Below the pieces are notes generated by a model. The model was not told where the DNA came from, searched no databases, and saw nothing but the letters and a program-made list of their open reading frames with translations. A stretch of 64,000 bases of DNA from Actinomycetes bacterium (lineage in GTDB: Bacteria > Actinomycetota > Actinomycetes > Mycobacteriales > Mycobacteriaceae): assembly GCA_022601135.1 (NCBI GenBank), contig JAHZJB010000002.1, positions 18,389-82,388 on the forward strand. The letters run 5' to 3'. Below, in pieces: positions 30,296 to 42,667 of this stretch. Within the stretch, counting starts at the first letter, position 1; the number at the start of each line of letters is the position of its first letter. Position numbers and translations under genes: made by a program.

Positions 30296-30524
30296 TGCGA
30301 TCCCCTTCCCGGCTGTGAACGGCTGTGTGGGATCTATCGAATGTTGCGGGTTTGGTGTTACAACGCCACACCCCTGGAAGACATATTGGCCAGCCGACAG
30401 AACCTGCTCTTGTCATCCCAGTTATGTCGTTGTAAACCAACAGTTTTCCAGCCCCGAATGCAACGTTGCGCCAACTCGGTGCGGCATAGTGTGAGGAGCA
30501 TACCGTCGAACGGAGTCTTCTCCC

Positions 30525-31967
30525 ATGAGTAGCGACCGACATTCCATCCACGCCGCGCGCGGTGTCGAAGAGCATCGGGAATCGGACGCCTATCTGCAGA
30601 AGCGGCAACTCAAGAGGGGTACTGCGGGCTGGGTTCTGCTGGCCAGTCTCGGCGTCGGCTACGTCATCTCAGGCGACTATTCGGGGTGGAACTTCGGCCT
30701 GGCGCAGGGCGGTTTCGGTGGACTTGTGATCGCCGCGGTGGTGATCGCCGGGATGTACCTGGCCCTGGTGCTCGGCATGGCCGAGCTGTCCTCGGCGCTT
30801 CCGGCGGCCGGCGGCGGATACACGTTCGCCCGACGAGCTCTCGGGCCCTGGGGTGGTTTCGCGACCGGTACGGCGATCCTGATCGAGTACGCTATCGCGC
30901 CCGCCGCCATCGCGACATTCATCGGCGCCTATGTCGAATCCCTGAATCTATTTGGGATACAGGACGGGTGGTGGATCTATCTTGTCGTGTATGCGGTCTT
31001 CATCGGCATACATCTGTCCGGTGTGGGCGAGGCGTTGAAGGTGATGTTCGCGATCACCGGTATCGCCCTGGTCGGGCTGGCGATCTTCGCCATAGCCGCC
31101 ATCGGCCGGTTCGAACCGTCGAACCTCACTGATATCGCGGTGGACGACGGTGCGGTAGGGGCCTCGGCGTTCCTGCCGTTCGGTGTGCTCGGCATCTGGG
31201 CGGCGATCCCCTTCGCGATCTGGTTCTTCCTGGCGATCGAGGGTGTTCCGCTAGCGGCCGAAGAGGCGGCGAACCCGGAGCGCAATGTGCCGCGGGGCAT
31301 CATCGCCGCCATGGCCGTGCTGCTGATCACCTGTACAACGGTGCTCATACTGACCACCGGGGCCGGCGGCGCGGCGGAAATGTCGGACTCAGGCAACCCG
31401 CTTGTCGAGGCCTTGGGCGGCAGCGCCATGGCGAAGGTGGTCAACTACATCGGGCTGGCCGGGCTGATCGCCAGCTTCTTCTCGATAATCTATGCCTACT
31501 CCCGGCAGCTTTTCGCACTGTCGCGGGCCGGTTACCTGCCCACCGTGCTCTCGGTGACGAACTCCCGCAAGGCGCCGACGCTGGCGCTGGTGGTACCGGG
31601 GATCATCGGCTTCCTGTTGTCGTTGACCGGCCGCGGAGCCCTGCTACTGAACATGGCGGTGTTCGGTGCGGCGCTCAGCTACGTGCTGATGATGGTCAGC
31701 CACATCGTGCTGCGTCGGCGCGAACCCGATATGCCCCGGCCGTACCGCACCCCCGGCGGCGTCTTCACCACCGGCTTCGCACTCCTGGTGGCGATTTTGG
31801 CTGTCATCGCAACGTTCCTGGTCGACAGTCTTGCCGCCTTGTGGTGCCTGATCGTGTTCGCCGCCTTCATGGCCTATTTCGGGTTATACAGCCGACACCG
31901 ATTGGTGGCCAACTCCCCCGATGAAGAGTTCGCCGCCCTCGCTGCAGCCGAGGATGATTTGAGGTGA
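30525..31967 (+). CDS. APC superfamily amino acid/ethanolamine permease
   Basis: 480 aa, 12-TM-like; 'YLQKRQLKRGTAGWVLLASLGVGYVISGDYSGWNFGLAQGGFGGL' resembles ethanolamine permeases. Confidence 0.82.
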   Translation: MSSDRHSIHAARGVEEHRESDAYLQKRQLKRGTAGWVLLASLGVGYVISGDYSGWNFGLAQGGFGGLVIAAVVIAGMYLALVLGMAELSSALPAAGGGYTFARRALGPWGGFATGTAILIEYAIAPAAIATFIGAYVESLNLFGIQDGWWIYLVVYAVFIGIHLSGVGEALKVMFAITGIALVGLAIFAIAAIGRFEPSNLTDIAVDDGAVGASAFLPFGVLGIWAAIPFAIWFFLAIEGVPLAAEEAANPERNVPRGIIAAMAVLLITCTTVLILTTGAGGAAEMSDSGNPLVEALGGSAMAKVVNYIGLAGLIASFFSIIYAYSRQLFALSRAGYLPTVLSVTNSRKAPTLALVVPGIIGFLLSLTGRGALLLNMAVFGAALSYVLMMVSHIVLRRREPDMPRPYRTPGGVFTTGFALLVAILAVIATFLVDSLAALWCLIVFAAFMAYFGLYSRHRLVANSPDEEFAALAAAEDDLR

Positions 31968-32008
31968 GGTAATCGGTTGCCCACGGTGGATCCCAGGCTG
32001 CCCGGCGA

Positions 32009-33004
32009 TCAGGGTAGGCCGCCGAAAAGGCTGGAAAGCACCGGCGGGAGCGGTGCGGGTGGAAGCGGTGCCGGCGGGACGGCGCCCGGGGGCGCGACGG
32101 CCCATGGCTGTTGGGCGGGGACAGTGGCCGGGACCACGAGCGGAGGTGCGGCGCTGACTAGACCCGGGCGGCTGAGGTGCTGCGCGGCGGGCAGGTGGGG
32201 TACCCCGACAGTGGTCGGAAGTGATTCCGGCACAGTCGAATCCAAGTAGACTTCGGTGGTGAACCCCGGTGCGGCAACAGTTTCGGGCTGGGCCACCGCG
32301 GTTGCCGGCGACCGCGCGGCGACCGGTTCCGATACCGACGACGGCGCAGTGCTCGTGGGGGGCTTGGCCACGGCGGTCGGGACGGTGAGCGGGGGCCGGG
32401 CTTCGGCCTGCGGGGGTGGGGCTGAAGCCGGTGCCGGACCGAGCTGCGGCCCCGCTTGGGCGTTGGGTTCGGCTGCTGGAGTATACGAACCCTCGGGTGT
32501 CGAGTGGTTCCCGAATCCGTACAGGCCGACCCCGGCGGCCGCGGCCACGGCTGCGGCCGCACCCGATGCGGCGGCGACCCGAACGGGGATCCGGGCGGCG
32601 AGCCGCGAGATTACGCCGGCGGTCTCGTCGGCGTCGGGGCCGGAGCGCGCCGCCCCGTAGGCCAAGGTGAGGTATGGGGCCAGATGGCGGGCCGTCTTGT
32701 TGCGGCCTGCGAGCGCCGCTTCCTCAGGCACGGTCTCCACCGTCTCGAACCCGAACAACCGCAATTTGGTCCTCAGCCGGGTGCCGTGGTGGTGAGCATC
32801 GTCGGTCCAGGTCAGCCGAATGCCCTCGATGTCGTGCTCGGTGTGCGCATCGAAGGCCTGCACGCTGCGGGCGGCCGCTCTGGCTATCTCCTGCGCAGAA
32901 TCGGGCGCAACAGCCTCTTCGGCCAGGATCGAGCCGTCCGCGGTGTCGACCAGCGCCCAGGCGGCACTGGACTCCGTGAGTGAGAGACCGAGTACGAAAC
33001 GCAT
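32009..33004 (-). CDS. DUF7159-like mycobacterial protein (paralogue B)
   Basis: 331 aa; 'MRFVLGLSLTESSAAWALVDTADGSILAEEAVAPDSAQEIARAAARSVQAFDA'; Pro/Ala-rich C-terminus. Confidence 0.78.
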   Translation of the reverse strand: MRFVLGLSLTESSAAWALVDTADGSILAEEAVAPDSAQEIARAAARSVQAFDAHTEHDIEGIRLTWTDDAHHHGTRLRTKLRLFGFETVETVPEEAALAGRNKTARHLAPYLTLAYGAARSGPDADETAGVISRLAARIPVRVAAASGAAAAVAAAAGVGLYGFGNHSTPEGSYTPAAEPNAQAGPQLGPAPASAPPPQAEARPPLTVPTAVAKPPTSTAPSSVSEPVAARSPATAVAQPETVAAPGFTTEVYLDSTVPESLPTTVGVPHLPAAQHLSRPGLVSAAPPLVVPATVPAQQPWAVAPPGAVPPAPLPPAPLPPVLSSLFGGLP

Positions 33005-33143
33005 GTAACTACTCCCAGACGACGACAGCCGGTACCTGCCCTATCGGCAGGTCGTCGTCGGATGTTACGCACGTCACAAGTTGTTCGGCCCGGTACTCGT
33101 GATAAAGGGCCCGCAGGGGTGTGGGGCGCCGGTTGGGGACGTC

Positions 33144-35381
<2,238 letters not shown>

Positions 35382-35620
35382 GTGGTTCTCCCGGCGTCAG
35401 TTTCGGTCATCTTCAAAGGAGCGCCACGCAAGTATCGCGCCCACCGCACCTTCTGGCGCAGCCTACCCAACCGTTGCGCTGAGGTGATCGGTCAGTGTGC
35501 CGGCCGTCGGCTACGCGGCGGTCACGGTTCAGGCAGCACGCGGCGAGTCGTGCCCGAGGAGACCGCGCCGGTCGCTACATTCACGCCCATCGAGGAACGT
35601 CGGCCGGAAAGAGGAGCGAG

Positions 35621-36463
35621 ATGACCCACAGGACAAGGTCCCGAATTGCGGGCCCCCTGCAGTGCGGTGCGGCCGGGCTGTGGCTCGTCCTCGTCGGGGC
35701 CGGCTGCTCGGTACCTGCGACGGAGGGTGCGACGAACGCCGCTCAAGCCGAGCAATCGGTGACGGGCACGCTCGAGAAATGGCGGGAAGCGGTGTGCCGC
35801 GACGACCTCGAAACCGACTCTGGCACCCGCCACGTCATCAACGGGAGCGCGTGCGTTCCGCAAGACGGCGATGGAATCGTGAACTTCGACCATTTCGAAT
35901 CTGCGTCGTCGATGGACTCGGTCCTGTCCTGGGCTCCCTCCGCCCACGTCGCGAAAACCGTTGTGGACGGGCGTCCATTGGCGATCTGGACATCGACCGA
36001 CGACATCGGTGACCTCGATCCGCTCAAAGGATTCGGCTTCAGCCTGGCTTCCTTCCAGGCTCCGAGTCTGGCGCGTCCCACCGAGGAGCTACCGGCGGTG
36101 GTGCCGTCCGGTGATGCGGTGACGATCCCGCCGAATCAGTACGGCTACGTTGTCGTTCAAACCGCCGGCGGAGACACCCAGTGCATCGTGGAAACCACGT
36201 TCATCGGGTGTCAGACCGACGGAACGAAGTGGCAGCAGCACCCCGATGGCAGCGGGCCGTATCACGGCGTGCGCATCAACACCGATGGGACGGGCTCGTG
36301 GGTCGACGGCAACCTCGGCGCCGCCGCACCCACGACGCTGACCAATCAGACCTACCGGGCGCAGGGCTGGACCATCGTGTCGAGTCCGTCCGGGATGCGT
36401 TTCACCAACGACACGACGGGTCACGGCGCGCTGGTCAGCATAGCGGGCGTCTACCCGTTCTGA
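35621..36463 (+). CDS. Exported lipoprotein, hypothetical
   Basis: 280 aa from ATG 35621; lipobox 'LVGAGC'. Confidence 0.75.
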   Translation: MTHRTRSRIAGPLQCGAAGLWLVLVGAGCSVPATEGATNAAQAEQSVTGTLEKWREAVCRDDLETDSGTRHVINGSACVPQDGDGIVNFDHFESASSMDSVLSWAPSAHVAKTVVDGRPLAIWTSTDDIGDLDPLKGFGFSLASFQAPSLARPTEELPAVVPSGDAVTIPPNQYGYVVVQTAGGDTQCIVETTFIGCQTDGTKWQQHPDGSGPYHGVRINTDGTGSWVDGNLGAAAPTTLTNQTYRAQGWTIVSSPSGMRFTNDTTGHGALVSIAGVYPF

Positions 36464-36533
36464 GGATCTCAGTCGACAGCCGGGGGCGCGCGAGATAGCG
36501 AAGATTCCCCTATGCGTTCCACGCGACACTAAG

Positions 36534-37205
36534 GTGCTGTCCGTGGGCAGAAATATGTTGGCCAACGATCGCGGCCGCTGGCTGGCTGTTGCCGTCTCGC
36601 TGGTCGTTTCTGCCGCCATGCTGCACGCCCAGAGTGCAGAGTCGCCGCACGCGGCTGGCAATGCGGCAGAATCGGCGGCAGATCAGCGCTCCGGGCCGCC
36701 GCAGGCCGGCGCGCCGGACGTGCCAACTCCGACCCAGGCCGAATTGCTGGCGGCCAGTATCCCGGTCGATCCCCAGGTGTTTGACTTGGCATTGCCGGCC
36801 GGTGTCGCGCCGGAGTCGGGGCTGCAGGTCAAGACCATCTGGGCAGCACGCGCCATCAGCATGATGTTCCCGGAGATCACCACCATCGGCGGGTTTCGGC
36901 AGGACCCACTACCGTGGCACCCCAACGGGTTGGCCATCGACGTGATGATTCCCAACCACGGGTCCGAGGAAGGAATCGAGCTCGGCAACCAGATAGCCGG
37001 GCTGGCGCTGGCGAATGCCCAGCGCTGGGGTGTACTTCACGTAATTTGGCGGCAGGGGCTCTACCCGGGCATCGGCGCGCCGAGCTGGACTGCGGATTAC
37101 GGGAACGAAACCGCCAACCACTTCGACCATGTCCATATCGCCACCAACGGCGGCGGGTATCCCACCGGGAATGAAACCTACTACCTCGGATCCATGGAGT
37201 CTTAG
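36534..37205 (+). CDS. Exported protein with C-terminal ARB_07466/M15-like peptidase-type domain
   Basis: 223 aa; 'GFRQDPLPWHPNGLAIDVMIPNHGSEEGIELGNQIAGLALANAQRWGVLHVIWRQGLY...NHFDHVHIATNGGG'. Confidence 0.75.
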   Translation: MLSVGRNMLANDRGRWLAVAVSLVVSAAMLHAQSAESPHAAGNAAESAADQRSGPPQAGAPDVPTPTQAELLAASIPVDPQVFDLALPAGVAPESGLQVKTIWAARAISMMFPEITTIGGFRQDPLPWHPNGLAIDVMIPNHGSEEGIELGNQIAGLALANAQRWGVLHVIWRQGLYPGIGAPSWTADYGNETANHFDHVHIATNGGGYPTGNETYYLGSMES

Positions 37206-37208
37206 CGC

Positions 37209-39314
37209 TCAGACCGCCATCGAGCCCTCGCCGCACAGTGCGGCCGATAATCCGTCGGCATCGCCGCAGAGCAGGAGCGCATCAGGAACGGCCGCCTCCT
37301 CCGGCGTTGTCGGGAACGACGGTGGGGCCGGAGGCCACAGCGGGAAGATGCTGGCCCCGGTCACGCCCGTCAACCGAGCGACGATCTGGGCGCCAGTGTT
37401 GGTCATCACGTAGGTGACGTCGCCGATGAACTGCACGGGCGCAATAGCCAGCCTGGCCAACAGACTGATCAGGAAGATGCCCTGGTCGGCGATCGCCTGC
37501 AGTGACGAGACCACATCGTTGGTGAGTCCGTATACGACATAGGGCACCGTGGCGAAGATCGTGCGCGCGCCCAGCGCCAGTTGGGTGCCGATGTCGGGAT
37601 AGCCGTACATGGCGATTGCGTCTTGCAGCGACCCACGCAGCGCCTCGTCGTCATTGACCGGAAAGACATTGCTGTCGCCGAGGTCGGTCAGCGAGACGCC
37701 CTCCGAACCGACAGCCGGGGTACCCCCGAAGAGGGTGACCACCGTCGGTGTCACGTCGACGATCTGGTACCGCAGGTTGATAGCGCCGGCGGCGAAAAGA
37801 TCTGGGTTCTCGGCGATGACGAATGTCGATGTCTCGTCGGGCGATTGGAAGCCGTGGCCGAAACCCTTCTGCGGTTGGTGGCCGTGGTCGGTGGTCACCA
37901 GGATGGTCCACTGTTCCCCGGTGAGCGCCTCCCAGTCGGCCACAGCCTCCAGAATCTCGCCGAGGTTCCGGTCGAAGTTCTTGATTGCCGCCGCGTACTG
38001 CGGTGAGTCGCCACCGTACATGTGTCCGTTCTCATCGACGCCGACGAAGTAGCTGAAGAGAAAATTGGGAACGTCGGGGTCGGCGGCCACGATGGCCACC
38101 TCGGTTGCTTCGCCGACCGCGTCGTCGGTCAGTAGCCAGTCGGTATCGCCGGGGACCTGCGAGATGTTGACGACGGTGTCCGCGGGGATCGATCCAGCGC
38201 TGGCGATGGCGGAGATGACGTCCCAGTTAGCGATGGACGTTGTCTGGATGGCCGGGTTGAAGGTCTCCAGCTGATTGAACACTGTCGCCCAGGTGTCATA
38301 GGTCCAGGGAGTGAAGACATTGTTGATCACGCCGGTCGTTTCGCCCCACACACCGGTGAGGATGGACGACCAGGAGGGGCCGGAGATGGTGGTGTGCCCG
38401 ACGATGCTCGCCGGGGCAGTGGTGCCGGTCTGGATCAGCTCGAAGAAGTTGACGTTGGCCGGATCATCCAGGACGCGGCTGAGGTTGGTGCCATCCACCC
38501 CGATCACCAAGACGTTCGGTGTGGGGTCGGCCAGCGCCTGGGTCTGGGAGGTGGCCACCGTCGCGTCGCGGCGCACCGCGCTGCGTTCCAGCTCATCGCG
38601 AACCGCGGCCAGCGCCGCGAGCATCATCGGCGCCCCCATGGGCGCCTCCGGGCTCGGCTCGAGCGGCTGCTGCCCGGAGGAATCCGGCACAGAAGCGACG
38701 TCGACGACTGCGGATCGCTGTGCCTGAGCGGGCGGTTCCGATTCTGCGAGTTCCGTGGCAACCGGGGATGCCGTCGGGGGTGCTTCGGCGGAGTCCACCG
38801 GAGCATTGGTGAACATGTCCGGGGCGCGCTCCACGGTCTCAGCTGGCTCAGCCGACAGTTCGGCTTCGAGGGCCAGTGCCGACTCCGCGTCGCTGGAGTC
38901 CTCAGGGCGGCTCAGGCCCTCCGCGTCCGTGCGCCCTTGCGTGCTGTGTCGATCTGCCGATCTGCCACCGACCGAGTCCTCGGCTGCAACGGCGTCCTCT
39001 TCGGCTTGGGCATCCGCGAGAGATGCGGTGTCCTCGTCGTTGGCGGCGGAATTGTCGGTGGTGGATTCGTCGGCCGACTCCGACGACATGCCCACGTCTG
39101 AAGTCGGTGCGTCGTTGGTCGCTGCCCCGCCCGGGGAGGCCGAATCGCGCCCTGTCGCTGTAGTTGTCGCTGTGGTTGTCGAGGCCGAGACGCTTGTTGA
39201 CGACGAACTCGACGTGTCGGCGTTCGCGACGCCTGGTGCGGACGCCAGCGCCACCCCCACCCCGAGTGTTATCGCCAGCCCTCCTACGCGACCGATGTGT
39301 TTGGCGTAACCCAT
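37209..39314 (-). CDS. Exported alkaline phosphatase/phosphodiesterase superfamily protein with low-complexity N-terminal region
   Basis: 701 aa; leader '[34 protein letters not shown]', Ser/Asp/Glu-rich linker, then '[18 protein letters not shown]', '[20 protein letters not shown]', '[21 protein letters not shown]'. Confidence 0.88.
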   Translation of the reverse strand: MGYAKHIGRVGGLAITLGVGVALASAPGVANADTSSSSSTSVSASTTTATTTATGRDSASPGGAATNDAPTSDVGMSSESADESTTDNSAANDEDTASLADAQAEEDAVAAEDSVGGRSADRHSTQGRTDAEGLSRPEDSSDAESALALEAELSAEPAETVERAPDMFTNAPVDSAEAPPTASPVATELAESEPPAQAQRSAVVDVASVPDSSGQQPLEPSPEAPMGAPMMLAALAAVRDELERSAVRRDATVATSQTQALADPTPNVLVIGVDGTNLSRVLDDPANVNFFELIQTGTTAPASIVGHTTISGPSWSSILTGVWGETTGVINNVFTPWTYDTWATVFNQLETFNPAIQTTSIANWDVISAIASAGSIPADTVVNISQVPGDTDWLLTDDAVGEATEVAIVAADPDVPNFLFSYFVGVDENGHMYGGDSPQYAAAIKNFDRNLGEILEAVADWEALTGEQWTILVTTDHGHQPQKGFGHGFQSPDETSTFVIAENPDLFAAGAINLRYQIVDVTPTVVTLFGGTPAVGSEGVSLTDLGDSNVFPVNDDEALRGSLQDAIAMYGYPDIGTQLALGARTIFATVPYVVYGLTNDVVSSLQAIADQGIFLISLLARLAIAPVQFIGDVTYVMTNTGAQIVARLTGVTGASIFPLWPPAPPSFPTTPEEAAVPDALLLCGDADGLSAALCGEGSMAV

Positions 39315-39552
39315 GGGTTTCCTTTCCGTTGGCCGCGGTTGCCGTGGCGCGGTGGCGGTGACGTCGCCGAAGCGAAAGTTACGCCTTCAGCACAGTCCGG
39401 TGACGGCGAATCGCCGATTATCCCGATCCACCGGCGTGGACAATTGCTCCCCCGTTGGTCGCCGACTGTTAACTTGCCGGCCCACAGAAATTTGGCTGCC
39501 GCCCGGTACTCTGCTGATCTCTGCCCGTCGACGGTATAGGGGGGCATCACCG

Positions 39553-41196
39553 TTGGACCGACGCGCCGAACGGGCATTGGCCGAAACCGACGCCCCGCCT
39601 TCAACAACATCGCCGCAGGTCGATAACGCTTTTCTGGGGCAAGATCGGTCCTGGAATCTGTCGTTCGCGGTACTGCTGGCTGGATCTTTTCTGGCGTTTT
39701 CCTGGTGGGCATTCGACCACGTCGGCGGCGCCAGCAAGGTAATTCTGGTGCTGGCCACGGCGGTCGGCATGTTCATGGCCTTCAATATCGGCGGCAACGA
39801 CGTCGCCAACGCTTTCGGGACGAGTGTTGGCGCGGGCACCCTGACGATGAAGCAGGCGCTGCTGGTCGCGGCGGTCTTCGAAGTCAGTGGCGCGGTGATC
39901 GCCGGCGGCCAGGTCACCGACACGATCCGTAAGGGCATCGTTGACCTGTCTGCGGTATCGATCGCTCCCGATGACTTCGTCTTCATCATGATGTCGGCGC
40001 TACTGGCAGCGGCACTGTGGCTGCTGTTCGCCAATCGCATGGGGTATCCGGTGTCGACCACGCACTCGATCATCGGCGGAATCGTCGGCGCCGCGGTGAT
40101 GCTGGGCGTCGTGACCGGGCAGGGTAGCGCGGCACTTGCGATGGTCCAGTGGGATGAGGTCGGCCGGATCGCGGCCTCGTGGGTGGTGTCACCGGTGTTG
40201 GGCGGCCTGGTGTCTTATCTGCTCTACGGTGCAATCAAACGACGCATCCTGCTCTACAACGAAGCCGCGGACCAGAAACTGCAAGAGCTGCAGCGGGAGC
40301 GCATCGCACACCGCGACCGCGATAAGGCGGCGTTCGAAAGGCTCAGTGAAATACAGCAGATCGCCTACAACGGCGCCCTTGCGCGGGATGCGGTGTTTGC
40401 CAACCGACCCGACTTCGATCCGGATGACTTGGAGTCCGAGTACTACCGCGAACTCCACGAAATCGACGCCAGGGCTGAGTCGATCGATGCGTTCAGAGCC
40501 CTGCAGACCTGGGTTCCGCTGGTGGCGGCCTTGGGTGCCATGGTGATTTCGGCGATGCTGTTGTTCAAGGGGTTCAATCAGATGAACCTGGGCCTTTCCA
40601 CGATGAACAACTACTTCATCATGGGCATGGTCGGCGCCGCGGCATGGATGGCGGTTTACATCTTCGCCAAAACGCTGCGCGGCAGCTCGTTGCCGCGGTC
40701 GACTTTCCTGATGTTCAGCTGGATGCAGGTCTTCACCGCCTCGGGCTTCGCGTTCAGCCACGGGAGCAACGACATCGCCAACGCGATTGGCCCGTTCGTG
40801 GCGATCCTGGATGTCCTGCGCACCAACTCCATCGAGACGCAGGCGCCCGTGCCGACCGCGGCCATGCTGGCATTCGGCGTCGCTCTGGTGGCGGGGCTGT
40901 GGTTCATCGGACGGCGGGTTATCGCGACGGTGGGACACAACCTCACCACGATGCACCCGGCGTCGGGGTTCTCCGCTGAACTCGCGGCAGCTGCCGTGGT
41001 TATGGCCGCCAGCGTGCTAGGGCTGCCGGTTTCCAGCACACACATCCTTATCGGTGCCGTGCTCGGCGTGGGCCTGGTCAACCGGTCCACCAACTGGGGC
41101 CTGATGAAGCCGATCGGGCTGGCGTGGGTGATCACCCTGCCCGCAGCAGCGATCCTTGCCTCGATGAGCCTGGTTGTGCTGCGGGGAGTCTTCTGA
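39553..41196 (+). CDS. Inorganic phosphate transporter (PiT family)
   Basis: 547 aa from TTG 39553; '[30 protein letters not shown]', '[22 protein letters not shown]', '[20 protein letters not shown]'. Confidence 0.93.
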   Translation: MDRRAERALAETDAPPSTTSPQVDNAFLGQDRSWNLSFAVLLAGSFLAFSWWAFDHVGGASKVILVLATAVGMFMAFNIGGNDVANAFGTSVGAGTLTMKQALLVAAVFEVSGAVIAGGQVTDTIRKGIVDLSAVSIAPDDFVFIMMSALLAAALWLLFANRMGYPVSTTHSIIGGIVGAAVMLGVVTGQGSAALAMVQWDEVGRIAASWVVSPVLGGLVSYLLYGAIKRRILLYNEAADQKLQELQRERIAHRDRDKAAFERLSEIQQIAYNGALARDAVFANRPDFDPDDLESEYYRELHEIDARAESIDAFRALQTWVPLVAALGAMVISAMLLFKGFNQMNLGLSTMNNYFIMGMVGAAAWMAVYIFAKTLRGSSLPRSTFLMFSWMQVFTASGFAFSHGSNDIANAIGPFVAILDVLRTNSIETQAPVPTAAMLAFGVALVAGLWFIGRRVIATVGHNLTTMHPASGFSAELAAAAVVMAASVLGLPVSSTHILIGAVLGVGLVNRSTNWGLMKPIGLAWVITLPAAAILASMSLVVLRGVF

Positions 41197-41256
41197 CATG
41201 TCTGCGTCGACATCAATGGTGGCACTGCCGCTTCGCCGACGTCTTCCCGTGCGGCC

Positions 41257-42618
41257 ATGAGCGAGATCCAAGGGTCCGCCCGTGACAAGGCCGCCCAAAC
41301 GATTGAGCACGCGTTGGACGATCTCGACCTGCCCACGGCGACGGCGGCGGCACGACCGCTCCCGGTGGATCAGATCGTTGACGTCCTGGAGCGGCTGGAC
41401 CGCAAGCAACGGGGTGTGCTGTACCGGTTGCTGCCCAAGGACAAAGCCCTGCAGGTCTTCGAGGACCTCGCCCCGAGCCTTCAGGCCGACCTGGTGGGAG
41501 CCCTGCAGGACGACGATGTCGCCACACTGTTCGCCGACCTGGACCCCGACGACCGGGTGGAATTGCTCGACGAATTGCCGGCGAAGGTCGCCCGCAAGCT
41601 CATGCAGGCGCTGCCGGCTGATGAGCGCGAACTCACCGCTGGCATCCTCGGTTACCCGGACGGATCGATCGGCCGCCGGATGAGCCCGGAATTCATTCGG
41701 TTGCGCCCGGAGTTGACCACCGCGGAGGCGTTTACCCGCCTTGCGGATCATCTCGAGGGCGCAGAGACCATCTACACCTTGCCGGTCACCGGCGAGGAAC
41801 GCGCTCTGCTGGGGGTGGTCAGCCTGCGCGATCTGATGAAGGCGCGACCGGGCACGACGGTGGGCGAGGTGATGCAGCCCGCGCACTGGGTGCGCGCCAC
41901 CGACGACGAGGAGTCGGCCGCGAGGCGTTGCGCTGACCTCAAATTGCTCGCACTACCGGTGGTGGACAACGAGACACGATTGATCGGCATTCTCACCGTC
42001 GACGATGCCCTGCAAATCCTCGAAGATGCCGATACCGAGGACCAGGCTCGCATCGGCGGCGCCGAGCCGCTAGATCGGCCCTATCTCAGCGCGGCGGTAT
42101 CCAGCCTGGTGCGATCGCGTGTGGTCTGGTTGCTGGTGCTGGCGATCGGCGCAACTCTGACCGTGCATGTCCTCGAGGTGTTCGAGGACACCCTGGCCGA
42201 CGTGGTCACCCTGGCGTTGTTCGTGCCGTTGTTGATCGGCACCGGAGGCAACACCGGCAACCAGGCCGCTACCACGGTGACGCGTGCGCTGGCTCTCGGC
42301 GACGTGAGCCCCCGCGACCTGGGTAAGGTGCTGTTTCGCGAGTTCCGGGTCGGCCTGTCGTTGGGCCTGCTGCTCGGCTCGTTGGCCTTCGTGGTTACGG
42401 CCGCGATTTACGGCCGTCCCATCGGCACGGTGATCGGGCTGACGTTCGTGAGCGTCTGCTCCGTGGCGGCAACCGTCGGGGGTGCGATGCCGTTGCTCGC
42501 CCGCGCAATCCGGGTCGATCCCGCGGTCTTCTCCAACCCGTTCATCTCGACCTTCGTCGACGCGACCGGGCTGCTGATCTACTTTCTCATCGCACAAACT
42601 GTTCTTGGTCTTTGGTAG
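41257..42618 (+). CDS. mgtE: Magnesium transporter MgtE
   Basis: 453 aa; CBS-domain region and 'PLLIGTGGNTGNQAATTVTRALALGDV'. Confidence 0.95.
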   Translation: MSEIQGSARDKAAQTIEHALDDLDLPTATAAARPLPVDQIVDVLERLDRKQRGVLYRLLPKDKALQVFEDLAPSLQADLVGALQDDDVATLFADLDPDDRVELLDELPAKVARKLMQALPADERELTAGILGYPDGSIGRRMSPEFIRLRPELTTAEAFTRLADHLEGAETIYTLPVTGEERALLGVVSLRDLMKARPGTTVGEVMQPAHWVRATDDEESAARRCADLKLLALPVVDNETRLIGILTVDDALQILEDADTEDQARIGGAEPLDRPYLSAAVSSLVRSRVVWLLVLAIGATLTVHVLEVFEDTLADVVTLALFVPLLIGTGGNTGNQAATTVTRALALGDVSPRDLGKVLFREFRVGLSLGLLLGSLAFVVTAAIYGRPIGTVIGLTFVSVCSVAATVGGAMPLLARAIRVDPAVFSNPFISTFVDATGLLIYFLIAQTVLGLW

Positions 42619-42667
42619 CTGGGGCGTCCGCTCTCCGGTTGGCATGGACGCAGAATGAGACCGCTGA

